9,971 bases of DNA from Pseudomonadota bacterium (GCA_023423235.1 JAFAFY010000414.1:1-9971), one strand, 5' to 3'. Positions 1 through 6,425 are shown, counted from the first letter of the stretch. Numbers and translations: made by a program. Notes: a model not told the origin generated them from the sequence alone.

Positions 1-42
1 CAGGCGGCGGGAAGCGGCAGCGGCGCGTCCTGTCACCGCTGA
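1..42 (+). other. Possible C-terminal tail of an upstream gene
   Basis: Reading frame 1 is open from the window edge to a TGA at 40-42 and would encode 13 residues rich in Gly, Ala and Ser. It may be the end of a plus-strand gene lying outside the window. Too little is present to identify it, and random open reading is common at this GC content, so this is only a possibility. Confidence 0.2.
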
Positions 43-72
43 TGCGCCAGCTGCGCTGCAGTGCGCCGGGTA

Positions 73-123
73 CTCCAGCGGAACGGGCACTCCAGCGGAG
101 CCGGCATGCCAGCGGAACCGGCA
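73..123. repeat. Three-copy 17-bp tandem repeat
   Basis: Three head-to-tail 17-bp units lie at 73-89, 90-106 and 107-123. They share the core CCAGCGGA(A/G)C(C/G)GGCA with one to three differences per copy. A second pair with the same 17-bp step follows at 152-166 and 169-183 (TGCCCGCGGCCAAAG and TGCCCGCGGCCAAGG). The period is not a multiple of three and no credible gene covers the stretch, so it is probably non-coding DNA upstream of the DUF1328 gene. The rest of 43-287 shows nothing else recognisable. Confidence 0.75.
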
Positions 124-287
124 TGTCTGCGCATCGCGGCCGCCACGCGCCTGCCCGCGGCCAAAGTTGCCCGCGGCCAAGGCGGTCCATTCACGCCGGC
201 CGCACCGGACGCGGCACAGAATGCGCAGCGTCCAACCGTGGCGGCATGCCGCAGCGCAAGGATGCCGCCTTTCGCCGACACTCAGTC

Positions 288-293
288 AGGAGA
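288..293 (+). promoter_or_regulatory. Ribosome binding site of the DUF1328 gene
   Basis: AGGAGA sits 8 nt before the ATG at 302. It fixes that start over the in-frame upstream ATG at 167, which would add 45 low-complexity residues foreign to the family. Confidence 0.8.
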
Positions 294-301
294 CCAGCAG
301 C

Positions 302-478
302 ATGATCAAGTGGGCCATCATCTTCGCCGTCATCGGCCTCATCGCAGGCGTACTCGGCTTCAGCGGCATCGCCGGCGCTTCGTTCGGCATCGCCAAGTTC
401 CTGTTCTGGGCTGCGATCATCATCGCCGTGGTGCTGTTCGTGCTGGGCATGACGGTGGCGAAGAAAGTATCGAGTTGA
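302..478 (+). CDS. DUF1328 (YtjA-type) small membrane protein
   Basis: Encodes 58 residues, almost entirely hydrophobic, with two predicted membrane helices (about residues 3-23 and 30-51) separated by a short Gly/Ser/Ala turn. It ends in a positively charged KKVSS tail. The opening MIKWAIIFAVIGLIAGVLGF and the GIAGASFGIAKFLFW centre are typical of the DUF1328/YtjA family, whose members are 50-60 residues long, so this one is complete. The family has no established biochemical function; members are small inner-membrane proteins often linked to envelope or stress conditions. It stands alone, with a strong Shine-Dalgarno before it and an intrinsic terminator 38 nt after the stop. Confidence 0.9.
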   Translation: MIKWAIIFAVIGLIAGVLGFSGIAGASFGIAKFLFWAAIIIAVVLFVLGMTVAKKVSS

Positions 479-515
479 CGCCCCGCGCGACCGCGCAGGC
501 AACATCGTCCTGCCG

Positions 516-551
516 ACGCCCGCGACCGCTTCCTGCGGCGCGGGCGTTTTT
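516..551 (+). terminator. Intrinsic terminator after the DUF1328 gene
   Basis: ACGCCCGCG (516-524) pairs perfectly with CGCGGGCGT (539-547). An inner CCGC/GCGG pair (526-529 / 535-538) extends the stem past one bulged A. Five T residues at 547-551 follow on the plus strand. It lies between two convergent genes; read on the minus strand it has no T tract, so it mainly serves the DUF1328 transcript. Confidence 0.85.
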
Positions 552-575
552 GGTCCAGGGCGCGTGTCCGACGCG

Positions 576-1880
576 TCAGAACAGGGCCAGCACCAGGCCG
601 ATGATCACGCCGGAGGCGAGCAGCAGCATCAGGCAGTAACCCATGATGTCCTTGATCTTCAGGCCGGCGATCGCCAACAGCGGCAGGGCGAAGAACGGCT
701 GCAGCATGCTGGTCCAGGCATCGCCCCAGGCCACCGCCATGGCCACGCGCGGCAGGTCGGCGCCCAGCGCCTGCGCCGCCGGGATCATCACCGGCGCCTG
801 TACCGCCCACTGGCCGCCGCCCGAAGGCACGAACATGTTGATCAGGCCGGCGGAGAGGAAGGTCCAGAACGGCAGGCTGTCGGCGCTGGCGAAGGCGACG
901 AACCATTCCGAGAGCGTCGTCGCCAGGCCCGAATGCACCAGGATCGCCATGATTCCCGCATAGAACGGGAACTGGATGACGATGCCGGCCCCGCCCTTGA
1001 TCGCCTCCTGCAGCGCGGCCAGCAGCCGCGCGGGCGTGCGGTGCAGGGTGATGCCCAGCATCAGGAACGCGTAGTTGACGATGTTGAGGTTGAGGCTGCC
1101 GCCGGAGACGAAATAGTCCGCTAGGTACACCAAGCCGGCGACGCCGATCGCCACCGACAGAATCCAGCCGTGCTCCAGTTTTTCGGCCGGATGCGCGTTG
1201 TGCTCCAGTTCCGGTGGCGCCGGGTCGTCGGGTGGGGTGAACAGCACCGCGTCCTGCTCGGGCGGGGTCATGGCGCGGTTGATCAGCGGTACCGCGATCA
1301 CCAGCAGCGCGATGATCAGCAGGTTGAACGGTGCGAACAGCGTCTCGGACGTGGGGATGATGCCGATCGCGTCCTGCAGGAAGTGGCCCTCGGTGGCGAT
1401 GGTCAGCGGGATCGAGCCCGACAGCCCGCCGTGCCAGATGATGAAGCCCGAGTAGGCGCTGGCCACCAGCAGGCGGTAGTCGACGCGCACGTGCCGGGCC
1501 ACCTCGCGTGCGAACAGCGCGCCGATCACCAGGCCGAAGCCCCAGTTGATCCAGTTGGCCGCCAGCGCCACCAGGGTGACGACGACGATCGCGTTCTTCG
1601 GTGTGCGGCAGCGCGAGGCCAGCCAGGTCAGCAGGCGCTTGACCGGTGGCGTCTTGGCCAGGATGAAGCCGGTCACCAGTACCAGCAGCATCTGCATCGA
1701 GAAGCCGAGCAGCTCCCAGAAGCCGCGGCCCCAGTAGCGCACCAGGTCGAGCGGCGCGGTGCGTTCGACCGCGAACGCGGCCACGGCCGCAAGCGCGGTG
1801 AAGATCAGGACGAAGACGTAGGCATCGGGCAGGAAACGTTCGACCAGGCGAACGCTCAGCCGGGTGGCGCGTTGGAACAT
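576..1880 (-). CDS. atoE: Short-chain fatty acid transporter, AtoE family
   Basis: A 434-residue polytopic inner-membrane protein of the AtoE family (PF02667), which is assigned to uptake of short-chain fatty acids such as acetoacetate and butyrate. It keeps family signatures in order: an amphipathic N-terminus (SVRLVERFLPDAYVF), GFWELLGFSMQM, NWGFGLVIGALFAREVAR, VQFPFYAGI, the VPSGGGQWAVQ block, IPAAQALGADL and the C-terminal LKIKDIMGYC. Length matches E. coli AtoE (about 440). The ATG at 1880 is chosen because the E. coli protein begins at the same point; an in-frame ATG at 1946 would add 22 unrelated residues. Neither start has a clear Shine-Dalgarno. No atoA, atoB, atoD or other beta-oxidation gene is beside it, so its substrate cannot be fixed from context. 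Confidence 0.93.
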   Translation of the reverse strand: MFQRATRLSVRLVERFLPDAYVFVLIFTALAAVAAFAVERTAPLDLVRYWGRGFWELLGFSMQMLLVLVTGFILAKTPPVKRLLTWLASRCRTPKNAIVVVTLVALAANWINWGFGLVIGALFAREVARHVRVDYRLLVASAYSGFIIWHGGLSGSIPLTIATEGHFLQDAIGIIPTSETLFAPFNLLIIALLVIAVPLINRAMTPPEQDAVLFTPPDDPAPPELEHNAHPAEKLEHGWILSVAIGVAGLVYLADYFVSGGSLNLNIVNYAFLMLGITLHRTPARLLAALQEAIKGGAGIVIQFPFYAGIMAILVHSGLATTLSEWFVAFASADSLPFWTFLSAGLINMFVPSGGGQWAVQAPVMIPAAQALGADLPRVAMAVAWGDAWTSMLQPFFALPLLAIAGLKIKDIMGYCLMLLLASGVIIGLVLALF

Positions 1881-1894
1881 GGCAGGCAACCGTC

Positions 1895-1951
1895 GTGGGG
1901 AACCCCACAGGGTAACGGCGTGCTGCAGCGCGGCATGCTCGACCATGGTCG
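1895..1951 (-). promoter_or_regulatory. Inverted repeats upstream of atoE (possible operators)
   Basis: Two short palindromes lie just upstream of the chosen atoE start. GTGGGG-AA-CCCCAC is at 1895-1908, and the perfect 12-bp palindrome CGACCATGGTCG at 1940-1951. They could bind a repressor or form leader structure. No convincing -10/-35 pair was found here, and short GC palindromes arise by chance in such DNA. Confidence 0.3.
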
Positions 1952-2007
1952 GTTTGCAATCGCGGCCCTGGCGTGCCTGTCCGTGCGAAGGCGCGGGCCG
2001 GACATGC

Positions 2008-2031
2008 GAAGGCCGCCCGCAGGCGGCCTTC
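2008..2031 (-). terminator. Strong hairpin after the mliC-like gene
   Basis: GAAGGCCGCC (2008-2017) pairs perfectly over 10 bp with GGCGGCCTTC (2022-2031) around a four-base loop. It lies 34 nt past the stop of the lipoprotein gene, in the position of a transcription terminator. There is no T tract after it on the minus strand, so it may terminate weakly or protect the 3' end. Confidence 0.6.
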
Positions 2032-2065
2032 CGGTGGTGGACGATGCCGCGCGGTCGCTGCGGCG

Positions 2066-2470
2066 TCAGTGCGGCGATGCGACCGCGGTGCAGGCGCGGT
2101 CGGGGTGCCCGGCAACCGTCAGCAGGGCGTCGTTGCGGCCACGGGTCCAGAACACGTTGCCGGCGTCGTCGCCGTACTTGGCGCCCGATGCGGCTTCCTG
2201 GCTGTGCAGTTGCAGGACCTGGCCATCGACCGCAACGCTCACGCCAGCATCGCCGAAGCTGGCGGTGATGTGGCTGCCTTCGCAGTCATAGGTCGACACC
2301 GCAGGCGCAGGCCTGGCATCGGTGGACGGGGTTTCCGGCTGGGCGGCCTGTTCTGCGGCCTGCTCGGCGGCGGGTGGGGGAACGGTGGTCTCGGGCGGTG
2401 CCTCGGCCTGGTTGCAGGCCGCCAGCAGGCCGCAGATGGCTGCGGCCGCCAGCAAAGGAGCGTGTCGCAT
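2066..2470 (-). CDS. MliC-type lysozyme-inhibitor lipoprotein
   Basis: A 134-residue predicted lipoprotein. Residues 1-18 form a signal peptide and LAAC gives lipidation at Cys19. A Pro/Ala/Glu-rich linker (about 20-58) precedes a C-terminal MliC domain (PF09864, about 60-130). Family marks are YDC at 61-63, the SGAKY loop at 95-99, FW at 107-108, and Cys63/Cys127, which would form the usual disulfide. MliC proteins sit in the periplasm or outer membrane and block c-type lysozymes. The basic residue that follows FW in known inhibitors is usually Lys; here it is Arg110. The start at 2470 follows a GAGGAG Shine-Dalgarno at about 7-8 nt; an ATG five codons upstream overlaps that site and is unlikely. 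It lies downstream of ggpPS on the same strand, 155 nt apart. Confidence 0.85.
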   Translation of the reverse strand: MRHAPLLAAAAICGLLAACNQAEAPPETTVPPPAAEQAAEQAAQPETPSTDARPAPAVSTYDCEGSHITASFGDAGVSVAVDGQVLQLHSQEAASGAKYGDDAGNVFWTRGRNDALLTVAGHPDRACTAVASPH

Positions 2471-2511
2471 GGGTCGTCTCCTCATCGGTGGGTGCGGATT
2501 GCATACCGGCA

Positions 2512-2531
2512 GCCCGCGCGGGGGCGCGGGC
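2512..2531 (-). terminator. GC-rich hairpin between ggpPS and the mliC-like gene
   Basis: GCCCGCGC (2512-2519) and GCGCGGGC (2524-2531) form a perfect 8-bp stem with a four-base loop. There is no T tract. It may terminate or protect the ggpPS transcript, or it may lie in the leader of the lipoprotein gene if that gene has its own promoter just upstream. Confidence 0.4.
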
Positions 2532-2539
2532 CCGGATGC

Positions 2540-2566
2540 AGCATACGCAGGCCCGGGGCCCGGCAA
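2540..2566 (-). promoter_or_regulatory. Weak candidate promoter of the mliC-like gene
   Basis: On the minus strand TTGCCG (2561-2566) and TATGCT (2540-2545) each match four of six consensus positions but are only 15 nt apart. They would start a transcript near 2533. This is the best candidate in the 155-nt gap; read-through from ggpPS is equally possible. Confidence 0.25.
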
Positions 2567-2625
2567 AGGTGCAGCGCAGCATCGCCACGGTCGCGCGTGG
2601 GCGTGCCGCGGCGATGGCGGTCCGG

Positions 2626-4971
2626 TCAGGCCGCTGCCAGGCCCCGCATCGCATAGCGGTGATGGTCCGCGCCGCTGCCGCTGGCCGCCACCGCCGCGAG
2701 GAAATCGCGCCCCCAGCGGTCGATGTCGTAATGGCTGACGATGTCGTGGAGCTGGCGCTGGCGCGCGCCGGCCTCGTGGTCGGGCATCGCCAGCGCCTGG
2801 CGCAGGCCGGCCACCAGGTCGCTCTGGTCGTGCGGATTGGTCAGCACCGCGCCCTTGAGCTCTGCCGCCGCGCCGGCGAATTCCGACAGCACCAGCACGC
2901 CGGCGCTGCCCTCGATGCCCTGCGCGGCGACGAATTCCTTGGCCACCAGGTTGAGCCCGTCGCGCAACGGCGTGATCCACATGACATCGGCGGCGGCGTA
3001 ATGCGCCAGCACGTCCTCGAACGGGAGGCCGCGCGAGAAGAAGCGCACCGGGGTCCAGTCCAGCATCGAGTAACGGCCGTTGATGCGGCCGACCGCCTGC
3101 TCGATCTGGGTCTGCAGCTGGCGGTAGACGGTCATCTCCTTGGCTGCGGGCACGCAGATCATCAGCAGGTTGACGCTGCCGCGCAGTCCCGGCTGTTCCT
3201 CGAGCAGGCGCTCGAAGGCCAGCAGTTTCTCCAGCGTACCCTTGGTGTAGTCCAGGCGTTCGACCGAGAGCACCAGCTTGCGGCCGCTGAACTCGCGGCG
3301 GATCTTCTCCAGCCGCAGGCGCACCTGCGGCTGCGCCAGCCCGTCGCGGATGCGCCGCAGGTCGGTACCGACCGGGTGCGCGCCCAGGCCGATGCAGCGG
3401 TCGCCCACCCGCAGCCGGGTGGTCATGTCGTCCAGGCCGACCGCGCAGCCGTAGGTGAGGAAGCGCGGCGCGCAGCCCTCGCGCGACAGGGTTTCGGTCG
3501 GCATCGCCCCGCGTACCACGTCGACGAAGTTCTCGACCTGGCGCGGGATGTGGAAGCCGATGTAGTCGCACTGCATCAGGCTGCCGAGGATCTCCCGGCG
3601 CCAGGGCACCACGTTGAAGACGTCGGCGGACGGGAAATAGGTGTGGTGGAAGAAGGCGATGCGCACGTCCGGGCGCAGCTCGCGCAGGTAGGCGGGCACC
3701 ATCCACAGGTTGTAGTCGTGCAGCCACACGGTGGCGCCGGGCGCGGCCTCGGCGGCGGTGGCTTCGGCGAACTTGCGGTTGACCCGCAGGAAGATCTTCC
3801 AGTCGTCCTCGCGGAAGCGTGCGCGTTCCCAGAACGTGTGCAACATCGGCCAGAAGGCTTCCTTGGAGAAACGCTTGTAGAAGGCGTCCACCTCGGTCTT
3901 GGTCAGCGGCACGCGGGCGACCGTGAGGTCGGGGTAGGCCTCGGCATCGACCGGCGTATGGGTCTCGAACTTGCCGAGCCTGGGATCGTCGACGCTCCAG
4001 GCCACCCACGAGCCCTTCTGCCCGCCGCCGAAAAAGCCCAGCAGACTGGGGATGATGCCGTTGGGCGAGGTCGGCCGGCGGCGCTTGCGCTGGCCGTCCT
4101 CGACGTATTCCTCGTAGGGCAGGCGGTGATAGACCATCACCAGTTCCGATTTGCCCGTGGCCTCGGGCGCGCGGGTCTGCAGGTGCGGGTCGTCGGCGTC
4201 GAGCAGGCCGAAATGCGCGACCGCCTCGAGGATGCCGCCGCAACCGGGTGCGCGCGCATGGAACACATTGCCCAGCTGGTGGGTGGCATCGACCAGTGCG
4301 GGCTCGGACTCGCCCACGCACACGCCCTGGAAGCCGGACAGGTACATCGACAGGTCGTTGAGGGTGTCGCCGGCCACCAGCACGCGCTCGTGCGGCAGTT
4401 CCAGGTGGTCGGCCAGTGCGGCCAGGGTGCGGCCCTTGTCGGTGTCGGGCGGCAGGATGTCGAGGTAGCGGTCGGCCGAGTACAGCACCGAGCAGCCGAG
4501 GCCGCGCGCGGCCGCCTCGATGTCGCTACGCAGCGGCGCCAGCACCTGGGGATCGCAGAAGTACGAGCAGCGGCGGTCCTGCGGCACGTCCTGGCGGGCC
4601 AGGCCGGGAAAGCCCGCCATCGCCTCGGCGACGGCGTGTTCGCCGGGCCAGCGGCGGTCGATACGGGTCTGCAGCGGCTGGATCGGCTGCAGCGTGCGGC
4701 CATCGACCGCGGTGCCGCCGACATCGCAGATCACGTAGTCCGGGCGCGGCAGGCTGGGGTCGGCCAGCAGCGGCATGACGGCTTCCAAGCCGCGGCCGGT
4801 GACGAAGGTCAGACGGATCTCGGGGTGGCGGTCCACCAGGCGGTAGAGCTGCTGGCGATGCGCCGGGTCGCCGGCGAGGAAGGTGCCGTCGAGGTCGGTC
4901 GCGAGCATCAGCCGCGGCACGAACGGGGTATTGGCGGGCGTCAGGTCGGGCGGTGTGGTGTGCTGGGTCAA
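2626..4971 (-). CDS. ggpPS: Bifunctional glucosylglycerol-phosphate phosphatase/synthase (GgpPS)
   Basis: A 781-residue cytosolic fusion enzyme. Residues 20-255 are a HAD-IIB phosphatase resembling sucrose-phosphatase, with motif I DLDGT (Asp26, Asp28), motif II TGR (58-60), Lys179 and motif IV GDTLND (201-206). Residues 275-775 are a GT20 glycosyltransferase. Its YHRLPY (281-286), TSPNGIIP (301-308), SKEAFWP (369-375), HDYNLW (418-423) and FHHTYFPSADVFN (441-453) follow cyanobacterial GgpS rather than OtsA. Nucleotide-sugar residues Arg572, Lys577 and Asp671-Glu679 are intact. Expected reaction: ADP-glucose plus glycerol-3-phosphate gives glucosylglycerol-phosphate, then glucosylglycerol, a salt-stress solute. 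A fusion of this order is known from Stenotrophomonas rhizophila. No ATG precedes the HAD motif except one directly at it (4908), so TTG at 4971, with an AAGGA site before it, is the likely start. It is the second gene of the ycaD operon. Trehalose-phosphate synthase is the main alternative. Confidence 0.88.
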   Translation of the reverse strand: MTQHTTPPDLTPANTPFVPRLMLATDLDGTFLAGDPAHRQQLYRLVDRHPEIRLTFVTGRGLEAVMPLLADPSLPRPDYVICDVGGTAVDGRTLQPIQPLQTRIDRRWPGEHAVAEAMAGFPGLARQDVPQDRRCSYFCDPQVLAPLRSDIEAAARGLGCSVLYSADRYLDILPPDTDKGRTLAALADHLELPHERVLVAGDTLNDLSMYLSGFQGVCVGESEPALVDATHQLGNVFHARAPGCGGILEAVAHFGLLDADDPHLQTRAPEATGKSELVMVYHRLPYEEYVEDGQRKRRRPTSPNGIIPSLLGFFGGGQKGSWVAWSVDDPRLGKFETHTPVDAEAYPDLTVARVPLTKTEVDAFYKRFSKEAFWPMLHTFWERARFREDDWKIFLRVNRKFAEATAAEAAPGATVWLHDYNLWMVPAYLRELRPDVRIAFFHHTYFPSADVFNVVPWRREILGSLMQCDYIGFHIPRQVENFVDVVRGAMPTETLSREGCAPRFLTYGCAVGLDDMTTRLRVGDRCIGLGAHPVGTDLRRIRDGLAQPQVRLRLEKIRREFSGRKLVLSVERLDYTKGTLEKLLAFERLLEEQPGLRGSVNLLMICVPAAKEMTVYRQLQTQIEQAVGRINGRYSMLDWTPVRFFSRGLPFEDVLAHYAAADVMWITPLRDGLNLVAKEFVAAQGIEGSAGVLVLSEFAGAAAELKGAVLTNPHDQSDLVAGLRQALAMPDHEAGARQRQLHDIVSHYDIDRWGRDFLAAVAASGSGADHHRYAMRGLAAA

Positions 4972-4999
4972 CGGGTGTCCTTCTGTCGGGAGGCGGTGG

Positions 5000-6286
5000 T
5001 TATCGGGAAGAGGTGGACGCGGATGCCTGGGCAGGATCGCCGCCGTCGCGGTCCGGGCCCTCGGGCGCGGCGCCGGTTTCCGGCAGCAGTTCCAGCGAGG
5101 TCGGGGTGGTGCGCAGCATCGGATGGAAGCTGGCCGGATTGTCGCGGTCACGGCGGCGGACCAGGCGTCGGCCAACGGCAATCAGCGCCAATGCGCCCAG
5201 GATCACCGCGAACGAGGCCGGCAGCGCTTGCGGCCCGGCGCGGTGCATGGCCACACCCACGAGCGCCGGACCGATCGCCGAGCCGACGCCGTTGAGCAGC
5301 AGCAGGCTGGAGCAGCCCGACAGCGTGTCCTCGGTCGGCAGGTGGTCGAGCAGGTGGGCCACGCACAGCGGATAGATCGCGAATGCCAGCCCGCCGAACA
5401 GGAAAAACAGCGCGAACAGCACCGTCTCCGAATGCGCGGCGGTGAACACCATGGCAATGCCGACCAGCGCGGCCAGCGCGCAGACCACCGCCAGGGTGGT
5501 GCGCCGGTCGCCCCGGTCCGAGAGGCGGCCGATCGGCCATTGCAGCAGCGCGCCGCCGAGGATCGTCGCGCTCATCAGCGCGGCGATACCGCGCAGGTCC
5601 AGGCCCAGGCCATCGGCATAGACCGCGCCCATGCCCCAGAACCCGCCCATCGCAAGTCCGGCCAGCAGCGCGCCGCTGGCGGCCGCCGGCGCGGCCCGCC
5701 ACAGCGCAGCCAGCGCCAGGCGCGGCGTTGCCGGCAGGGTGGGCTGGGTCATGCGGCTGGCCACCACCGGCAGCACGGCCAGGCAGACCAGGATCGCGAC
5801 CACGCTGAAAAGCACGAACGAGGCCGGATCGCCCAGACCAATCAGCCATTGCCCGGCGGCCAGCGCCAGCAGGTTGACCGCCATGTACACCGCGAACACC
5901 TGGCTGCGCTTGTCCGCCGGCGCCTGCACGTTGAGCCAGCTCTCGATGACCGTGTACAGGCCGACCAGGGCGATGCCGGTGACCACCCGCAGCAGCAGCC
6001 AGGCCCAAGGGTCGACGAGCACCGGGTGCAGCAGCACCGCAGCCGCGCACAGCGGCGCGTAGAAGCCGAAGGCGCGGATGTGCCCGATCCGCTGGATCAG
6101 GCCGGGCGCGATATAGGTGCCGAGGAAGAACCCGACGAAGTAGCCCGACATGATCAGGCCCAGTGTCTGCTGGTCGAAGCCGACCATGCGGCCATGCACC
6201 GCGAGCAGGGTGCTGAGCAGGCCGGCGCCGGCGAGCAGCAGGGCGACGCCGACGAGCAATGCGGCCAGGGCGCGGACAACAGCGAT
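5000..6286 (-). CDS. ycaD: YcaD-like MFS transporter, probable glucosylglycerol-linked permease
   Basis: About 428 residues with some twelve predicted membrane helices and a hydrophilic tail of about 50 residues. It is a major facilitator of the YcaD type: SGYFVGFFLGTYIAPGLIQRIG after helix 2, TVIESWLNVQAP near helix 5, and LLQWPIGRLSDRGDRR in the central A-like loop. E. coli YcaD aligns along its length. The gene precedes ggpPS by 28 nt, so the two should be co-transcribed; S. rhizophila is remembered to have the same pair. Transport of glucosylglycerol is inferred from that context. The start is odd: the only good Shine-Dalgarno (GGAG, 6293-6296) points to an ATC codon at 6286, and alignment to E. 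coli YcaD puts the start within one residue of it. Conventional alternatives are GTG at 6325, which overlaps the promoter, and TTG at 6259, which cuts helix 1. Confidence 0.85.
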   Translation of the reverse strand: MAVVRALAALLVGVALLLAGAGLLSTLLAVHGRMVGFDQQTLGLIMSGYFVGFFLGTYIAPGLIQRIGHIRAFGFYAPLCAAAVLLHPVLVDPWAWLLLRVVTGIALVGLYTVIESWLNVQAPADKRSQVFAVYMAVNLLALAAGQWLIGLGDPASFVLFSVVAILVCLAVLPVVASRMTQPTLPATPRLALAALWRAAPAAASGALLAGLAMGGFWGMGAVYADGLGLDLRGIAALMSATILGGALLQWPIGRLSDRGDRRTTLAVVCALAALVGIAMVFTAAHSETVLFALFFLFGGLAFAIYPLCVAHLLDHLPTEDTLSGCSSLLLLNGVGSAIGPALVGVAMHRAGPQALPASFAVILGALALIAVGRRLVRRRDRDNPASFHPMLRTTPTSLELLPETGAAPEGPDRDGGDPAQASASTSSR

Positions 6287-6315
6287 AGCGGTCTCCGTTC
6301 GATGCGCGGGGTGGC

Positions 6316-6344
6316 ATTCTAACACATTGATAAATATGGATAAT
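6316..6344 (-). promoter_or_regulatory. Extended -10 promoter of the ycaD-ggpPS operon
   Basis: On the minus strand TAGAAT (6316-6321) matches five of six -10 positions and is preceded by TG one base upstream, an extended -10. The -35 position (about 6339-6344, ATTATC) is poor. TTATC occurs at 6339-6343 and again at 6329-6333, one helical turn apart. The start site would be near 6309, downstream of the GTG at 6325, which argues against that codon as ycaD start. Confidence 0.55.
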
Positions 6345-6360
6345 TTCGCTGGCCGGGATA

Positions 6361-6375
6361 TGCTGCAATGCAGCA
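6361..6375. promoter_or_regulatory. Palindromic operator candidate in the divergent region
   Basis: TGCTGCA-A-TGCAGCA is a perfect 7-bp inverted repeat with a single central base. It lies about 60 bp upstream of the expected ycaD-ggpPS start site and between two divergent genes. Position and symmetry suit a dimeric regulator, perhaps an activator. No known consensus was recognised. Confidence 0.4.
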
Positions 6376-6425
6376 GAAATTCCTTGTGGAACAGACGGTT
6401 ACGGCCGCCAGCTGAGAACCGGGTG

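Noticed and set aside
286..2115. Long minus-strand open frame of about 609 codons over atoE
   Set aside because: It is a shadow frame of atoE: Arg/Pro/Gly-rich with no family motifs, while the overlapping frame is an intact AtoE.
2626..4971. Trehalose-6-phosphate synthase/phosphatase (OtsA-OtsB fusion)
   Set aside because: The GT20 N-terminal and acceptor-site motifs follow GgpS, and the phosphatase is N-terminal and sucrose-phosphatase-like. It remains the main alternative.
2374..5295. Plus-strand open frame of 973 codons opposite ggpPS
   Set aside because: High GC content keeps antisense frames open. It is rich in Ala, Gly, Arg, His and Gln, has no domain, and crosses the ends of two genuine genes.
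4883..6322. Plus-strand open frame of 479 codons opposite ycaD
   Set aside because: Composition is Gln/Arg/His/Ala-rich, typical of the reverse complement of a membrane-protein gene. The opposite strand encodes a clear MFS protein.
6325..6347. FNR- or Crp-type site near TTGATAAATATGG
   Set aside because: The second half-site (ATCAA or TCACA) is absent at the required spacing.
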